10,250 nucleotides of DNA from assembly GCA_021812735.1 (NCBI GenBank), contig JAKAMV010000271.1, forward strand, positions 1 to 10,250. Direction: 5' to 3'. Of this stretch, positions 6,199-10,250 are shown piece after piece. The notes under the pieces were generated by a model that had not been told where the DNA came from, ran no database searches, and saw nothing but the letters and a program-made list of their open reading frames with translations. Every line of letters begins with the position of its first letter. Positions within the stretch are counted from its first letter, which is position 1. The translations under genes were made by a program, and so were the position numbers. This DNA is from Chloroflexota bacterium (lineage in GTDB: Bacteria; Chloroflexota; Limnocylindria; Limnocylindrales; CSP1-4).

Positions 6199-6348
6199 AG
6201 CATACCCCCGCCAACCCGCGTTCTTGCCCGCGGAACGCGCCTCTCCGAGCTGCCACGGTGCCGGCGCCGGAGCATCGCAGGCGGCACCCGAAGCCCGCGC
6301 CCGCCGCGCGCGCTGACGCGCGGCCCGGGCGGTGACGGCCGCGCTCGG
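6199..6348 (-). promoter_or_regulatory. Gap between ftsK and the rodZ-like gene; probable promoter region
   Basis: This is the only real break in the minus-strand series, and it probably holds the promoter of the rodZ-like to yajQ genes as well as the end of the ftsK transcript. A TATGCT (minus strand, 6204-6199) directly before ATG 6198 resembles a -10 box, but no matching -35 is visible. If it were used, the transcript would start near or after 6198 and favour the ATG at 6126. Confidence 0.3.
6299..6330 (-). terminator. GC-rich hairpin downstream of ftsK
   Basis: CCGCGCG (6304-6310) pairs with CGCGCGG (6317-6323) around a 6-base loop, and GCCCG (6299-6303) pairs with CGGGC (6326-6330) with two unpaired C at 6324-6325. 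That is a 12-bp stem beginning 18 bases after the ftsK stop. No T-run follows on the minus strand, so it may be a factor-dependent terminator, a pause site or a 3'-end stabiliser. Confidence 0.5.
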
Positions 6349-8730
6349 TCACATATCGTCGACGTCGTCCAGGCCGCGGATCCAGTTCTCCGGGCCATAG
6401 ACCTGGCGCGGCACAGCAGGGTTGCGCGGGTCCTGCGGACCGACGATGCCGACCCGCTCGAGTTCGTCGATGATCCGGCTCGCCCGGTTGAAGCCAACCT
6501 TGAGGCGGGTCTGCAGCATCGACGTGCTGGCTTTGCCACTCGTCACCACCAGCTCGGCTGCCCGCGGCGTCATTTCGTCCTCGGCGAGCCGCGCCAACCA
6601 GGCGAACTGGCTCCCTTCCCCCGACTCCTCACCGCCGGCGACCACGTCGGGGTCGTAGATCGGCTCGGGGGCCTGCGCCCGCCACTGGTCGGTCACCGCC
6701 TGGACCTCCCGGTCGCTCACGAAGACGCCCTGTAGCCGCACCGCCCGCGGCAGGTCGGCCGGCTGGTAGAGCATGTCGCCGCGGCCGATCAAGTCCTCCG
6801 CGCCTGGCGCGTCGAGCACCGTCCGGCTGTCGACGTTCGAGGACATGGCGAACGCGATGCGGCTCGGGACGTTCGCCTTGATCAGCCCGGTCACGACGTT
6901 GACGCTCGGCCGCTGGGTGGCGAGCACGAGGTGGATCCCCACGGCGCGCGCCTTCTGGGCGAGCTTCACGATGGGGTCCTCGACCTTGCGGCCCTCGCGC
7001 ATCATCAAATCGGCCAGCTCGTCGACCACGATCACGATGTAGGGCAGGCGCTCGTGCTCGGCGACGCGCGGGCTGGCGTTGTAGGAGGCGATGTTCCGTT
7101 CGGCCCTCGCCGCGAGCGCCTTGTAGCGCTCCTCCATCTGGCGCACCGCCCAGTTGAGCGCCGCTTTGGCCTCGCCCGGCTCGACGATCACGTCGGTCAG
7201 CAGGTGCGGCAGGCCACGGTAGGACGCCAGCTCGACCCGCTTCAAATCGATCAGGATCAGCCGCACCTGGTCCGGGCGGGCCCGCATCAGCAGGCTCGTG
7301 ATCAGGGCGTTGACGCAGACGCTCTTGCCCGAGCCGGTGGCTCCCGCGATCAGCAGGTGTGGCATCCGAGCGAGGTCGACCGCGTACGCCTTCCCCGAGA
7401 CGTCGCGGCCGAGGGCGAACGTCAGCGGACTGATGGCCTCGGCCATTCGCGCGTCTTCCCACAGCCCGCGGAACCCGACGACTTCGGCGTTGTGGTTGGG
7501 GATCTCGATCCCCACCACGTCCTTGCCCGGGATGGGCGCCTCGATGCGGATCGAGCGCGCCGCAAGCGCCATCGCGAGGTCGTCGGCCAGCGCCTCGACC
7601 CGCGAGAGCTTGACCCGCGGGTCGGGCTTGACCTCGTACTGCGTGACGACCGGGCCGATGTTCTGGCCGATCACGGTCGCCGGGATCTGGAAACTGCGCA
7701 GCTTTTCCTCGATGATGCGCCGGTTGCGCGCGTGGTCGAGTTCCGCTGCGCCGTTGGCGGGCCGCTCCGGGTCGAGCAGCGAGGCATCCGGCAGGGTCCA
7801 GGGCCGGTGCGCGAGCGTTGGTGGCGCGTCGTCGGCCTCCAGGAGCGCCTCGCCCGGCAGTGCCGCGCGCACCTCGGCGGGCACCGCCACAGCGACCGGA
7901 ACCGCCGTCGTGATGCCGTTGCCGGGGCCGTTGCCATGCGCGGGCGCCGGCGGCCGTTCCCCGGACCACACGGTCTGGCTGAGTGGCGCCGGACTCGGTA
8001 CGGGCGTCGGCAGCTCTGGTTCGGCGGCCCGCTCGCGCTCGTCGCCGCGCTGCGCCGCCTCGCGCAGCGAACGCGCTGGCCGGGGCGCGCCGCCTTGCTG
8101 CGTCGTGTCGTCACGGCCGTTGCGCGCCCCTGCGACGGGCGTCGCCAGGGCCCCAGCCACGGCCCGCCCCCCCACCACGAACGGCCGCAGCAGCGCGCGC
8201 ACGGTCACGTTGAAGAGCAGGGCGATCCCCGCCAGGAGCAGGCCGAGCAGCACGACGAATGCGCCGGGCGGACTGACCAGCTCCGACAGCCCGCCGGAGA
8301 GGGCGGCGCCGAGCCAGCCGCCACCGTCGCTGAGCGCTCGGGCGCTGGTGCCGTGGCCCCAGACCAGGTGGAAGAGCCCGATCCCGCCGAGGAACGTGAC
8401 GAGCCCACCGAGCGCCGAGACGCCCCAACCCGTCCCGGTATTCGGCGCGCGCTCCACGAAGGCGCCTGCAACGAGCAGGAGGACGGGCAGGAGCCAGGCG
8501 CCCTGCCCGAAGGCCGGGCGCAGGAGCTCGTTCACGTAGCGGTTCAGGATCCCCTGTCCCGGCAGGACGAGCGCGATCAGCGTGACCGCACCGACCACCA
8601 GCAGGACGATGCCCACCAGCGTCCGCGTCAGCTCAGGCGAGAGGCGCAGGTCGAGCGACGGTCCGGACGCGCGCCGGCGGGGCGTCCGCGTGCGGGTCCT
8701 CGGCGAGGGTGTACGTCGCCGGGTCGCCAC
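6349..8730 (-). CDS. ftsK: DNA translocase FtsK/SpoIIIE
   Basis: This is a 793-residue hexameric DNA pump that clears chromosome DNA from the division septum, close in length to B. subtilis SpoIIIE (787). A basic N-terminal tail (1-20) is followed by about four membrane helices (roughly 36-56, 78-92, 103-123, 155-175) and a Pro/Ala-rich linker (about 190-320). Then come the alpha and beta motor domains with Walker A GATGSGKS (463-470), LIDLKRVEL (493-501), Walker B IVIVVDE (565-571) and LATQRP (603-608). A gamma winged helix (about 710-770, STSMLQTRLKVGFNRASRII) follows and should read polar sequences and XerCD. The start is GTG 8728-8730 because GGAGGT (8741-8736) sits 5 bases upstream and the frame before it is shadowed by RNase J; an ATG at 8892 is too early. 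It begins one base after the rnj stop. The usual Pro in the LIDPK motif is Leu (residue 496). Confidence 0.96.
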   Translation of the reverse strand: MATRRRTPSPRTRTRTPRRRASGPSLDLRLSPELTRTLVGIVLLVVGAVTLIALVLPGQGILNRYVNELLRPAFGQGAWLLPVLLLVAGAFVERAPNTGTGWGVSALGGLVTFLGGIGLFHLVWGHGTSARALSDGGGWLGAALSGGLSELVSPPGAFVVLLGLLLAGIALLFNVTVRALLRPFVVGGRAVAGALATPVAGARNGRDDTTQQGGAPRPARSLREAAQRGDERERAAEPELPTPVPSPAPLSQTVWSGERPPAPAHGNGPGNGITTAVPVAVAVPAEVRAALPGEALLEADDAPPTLAHRPWTLPDASLLDPERPANGAAELDHARNRRIIEEKLRSFQIPATVIGQNIGPVVTQYEVKPDPRVKLSRVEALADDLAMALAARSIRIEAPIPGKDVVGIEIPNHNAEVVGFRGLWEDARMAEAISPLTFALGRDVSGKAYAVDLARMPHLLIAGATGSGKSVCVNALITSLLMRARPDQVRLILIDLKRVELASYRGLPHLLTDVIVEPGEAKAALNWAVRQMEERYKALAARAERNIASYNASPRVAEHERLPYIVIVVDELADLMMREGRKVEDPIVKLAQKARAVGIHLVLATQRPSVNVVTGLIKANVPSRIAFAMSSNVDSRTVLDAPGAEDLIGRGDMLYQPADLPRAVRLQGVFVSDREVQAVTDQWRAQAPEPIYDPDVVAGGEESGEGSQFAWLARLAEDEMTPRAAELVVTSGKASTSMLQTRLKVGFNRASRIIDELERVGIVGPQDPRNPAVPRQVYGPENWIRGLDDVDDM

Positions 8731-8731
8731 C

Positions 8732-10250
8732 CTACACCTCCACGACGACCGGGAAGACCATCGGCCGGCGCTTGGTCTGCTCGTACAGGTAGCGCGACAA
8801 CCCGTCCTTGATCTGGCTCTTGAGCAGGGCCACCTCGCTCGTGTGCTCTTCGGGTCGGGCGATCGCCTGCACCACGCGCCGCGCCGCGGCACCGATCACC
8901 GGGTCGGAGAGATCGTCGACGAAGCCACGCGTCACGATCTGCGGCTCGCCGATCAGGCGGCCCGTCTGCTTGTCGACGGTGACCACCACGAGGAACATGC
9001 CGTCGCTGGCGAGTGCACGGCGATCGCGGAGCACGACGTCGCCGACCCCGCCGACCGAAAGCCCGTCGACGAACACGTATCCGGACGTCACGGACTGGCC
9101 GCGCCGCGCGCTGCCGTCCGCCCGGAACTCCACCGGCTGCCCGTTCTCCACGATGAAGATGTTCTCCGGCGCGACCCCCACTTCCGCCGCCAGGCGACCG
9201 TGCTGCACGAGCATGCGGAACTCGCCGTGCATCGGGATGAAGTATTTCGGCCGCGTCAAGCTGAGCATCAGCTTCAGCTCTTCCTGGCTGGCATGCCCCG
9301 AGACGTGCGCGTGCCGGATCGCGTGGTAGTAGACGTTGGCGCCTTGCTTGAACAGATTGTCGATGGTGCGCGCCACGTATTCCTCGTTGCCCGGGATGGG
9401 GCTGGCGCTGACGATCACCGTGTCGCCGGGCTGGATCTCGACCCAACGGTGATCCCGGTTCGCCATGCGCGCGAGGCCGGCCATCGGCTCGCCCTGGGCG
9501 CCGGTGGTGGCGATCACCAGGCGCTCGGGCGGCGTGCTGCGGATCTGGTCCTTGGCGATCAGCTGCTCCTGCGGGTACTCCAGATAGCCGAGCTCGGTGG
9601 CGATCCGGACGTTCTGTTCCATGCTCCGCCCGACCACGGCCACCTTGCGGTCGAAGGTCCGGGCGGCGTCGAAGACCTGCTGCACGCGCGCGATGTTGCT
9701 GGCGAACGTCGCGACGATGACGCGCCCGTCGAGCGGCTCCATGATCTCGCGGAACGCCTCGCCGACGGTCCGCTCGGAAGGGGTATACCCGGGGTTCTCG
9801 GCGCGTGTCGAGTCGGACAGAAGGCAGAGCACGCCTTCCTCGCCGACCTTGGCCAGGGTGCGGAAGTCCGACGGCTTGCCGTCGACCGGGGTGTGGTCGA
9901 ACTTGAAGTCACCCGTGTGGACGATGATCCCGACCGGCGTGCGGATGATCAGACCCATCGCGTCGGGGATCGAGTGGCCGATCCGGAACGCGGTCACCGT
10001 GAACGGGCCGACGGTCACGGTCTCGCCCGCCTCGAGCGCCAGCATCGGGTTGTTGGTAAGCCGATGCTCCCGCACCTTGGTCGAGAGGAGGCCGCGCGCC
10101 AGCGTCGAGGCGTAGATCGGCACGCCCGGGAAGTCGGGCAGCACGTACGGCAGCCCGCCGACGTGGTCCTCATGGGCATGGGTGATGATGAACGCGCGCA
10201 CGGCCTCGCGGCGCTCCCGCAGGTAGGTCACGTCCGGGACGACGAGGTCG
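8732..10250 (-). CDS. rnj: Ribonuclease J (partial, N-terminus beyond window edge)
   Basis: The frame ends at TAG 8732-8734 and runs off the right edge; 505 of perhaps 555 residues are visible. It is a metallo-beta-lactamase/beta-CASP nuclease with 5'-3' exonuclease and endonuclease activity in RNA maturation and decay. In the visible fragment the metal motif is HAHEDH (24-29), followed by HTGDFKFDH (about 111-119), LLSDSTRAE (143-151), the beta-CASP stretch ATFASNIARVQ (180-190), VSGHASQEEL (316-325) and FIPMHGEFRML (337-347). A typical C-terminal domain ends in YEQTKRRPMVFPVVVEV. GTG 10229-10231 is internal: the family match continues upstream (DLVVPDVTYL). The adjacent rnj-ftsK order occurs in several bacterial lineages. 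The last codons contain the ftsK ribosome site. Confidence 0.96.
   Translation of the reverse strand, partial: DLVVPDVTYLRERREAVRAFIITHAHEDHVGGLPYVLPDFPGVPIYASTLARGLLSTKVREHRLTNNPMLALEAGETVTVGPFTVTAFRIGHSIPDAMGLIIRTPVGIIVHTGDFKFDHTPVDGKPSDFRTLAKVGEEGVLCLLSDSTRAENPGYTPSERTVGEAFREIMEPLDGRVIVATFASNIARVQQVFDAARTFDRKVAVVGRSMEQNVRIATELGYLEYPQEQLIAKDQIRSTPPERLVIATTGAQGEPMAGLARMANRDHRWVEIQPGDTVIVSASPIPGNEEYVARTIDNLFKQGANVYYHAIRHAHVSGHASQEELKLMLSLTRPKYFIPMHGEFRMLVQHGRLAAEVGVAPENIFIVENGQPVEFRADGSARRGQSVTSGYVFVDGLSVGGVGDVVLRDRRALASDGMFLVVVTVDKQTGRLIGEPQIVTRGFVDDLSDPVIGAAARRVVQAIARPEEHTSEVALLKSQIKDGLSRYLYEQTKRRPMVFPVVVEV
8736..8741 (-). promoter_or_regulatory. ftsK Shine-Dalgarno inside the last codons of rnj
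   Basis: The minus strand reads GGAGGT, part of the codons for the final Glu-Val of RNase J, 5 bases before the GTG start of ftsK. It decides the ftsK start and suggests that rnj and ftsK are translated from one message. Confidence 0.7.

Noticed and set aside
6199..6204. TATGCT as a -10 box for the rodZ-like gene
   Set aside because: There is no recognisable -35 at proper distance and it abuts the ATG. I mention it only as a weak possibility in the gap entry.
6931..8811. Plus-strand open frame of 626 codons opposite ftsK
   Set aside because: It is the mirror of ftsK coding sequence with a low-complexity charged translation and no ribosome site or family motif.
8731..8892. N-terminal extension of FtsK to an ATG at 8892
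   Set aside because: The extra 54 residues are Arg/Ser/Cys-rich and lie out of frame over the RNase J C-terminus. The GTG at 8730 has an excellent ribosome site.
1..10250. tRNA, rRNA, CRISPR arrays, insertion sequences, attachment sites
   Set aside because: I saw no tRNA-like cloverleaf, no regularly spaced repeats, no transposase or integrase motif and no long direct or inverted repeats.

Overview
The window is GC-rich, densely packed bacterial chromosome. It reads as a housekeeping region for cell envelope, division and RNA metabolism, with a small accessory-looking patch near the left end. The gene set (RNase J next to FtsK, a RodZ-like protein, a MurC-family ligase, a COG0731-type radical SAM protein with a C-terminal winged helix) and the GC-rich coding style suggest a Gram-positive-like or Chloroflexota (Thermomicrobia-like) bacterium. 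That placement is inference from gene content, not from a marker gene.

Left part (1-1716). The plus strand carries the C-terminal end of a radical SAM protein (2-565), cut by the window edge. Facing it on the minus strand is a small Trp/Cys-rich gene (586-822) that I place from a strong Shine-Dalgarno sequence. The two stop codons lie in the opposite arms of one hairpin (561-590). From about 823 to 1130 I see no convincing gene. At 1131 a near-perfect ribosome binding site leads into ten codons that resemble the start of a cytidylate-kinase-like protein, but the frame stops after 18 codons. It overlaps the start of a HemG/flavodoxin-like gene (1177-1716).

Middle and right part (1707-10250). 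Everything here is on the minus strand and is transcribed right to left: rnj (RNase J, cut by the right edge), ftsK, a 150-bp gap with a strong hairpin, then a tight run of rodZ-like, cinA/pncC, a murC-family ligase, an NTF2/SnoaL-like protein and yajQ. Spacings within rodZ to yajQ are 10 bp or less and include a GTGA start/stop overlap, so these five genes probably form one operon. rnj and ftsK are separated by one base and form another transcriptional unit, or the upstream part of the same one.

Functionally, RNase J handles RNA decay and FtsK pumps DNA at division. The RodZ-like protein is a membrane anchor probably tied to cell shape, the MurC-family enzyme works in peptidoglycan precursor metabolism, and PncC recycles pyridine nucleotide. 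The yajQ operon and the flavodoxin gene run into each other, with a 10-bp overlap of their 3' ends.
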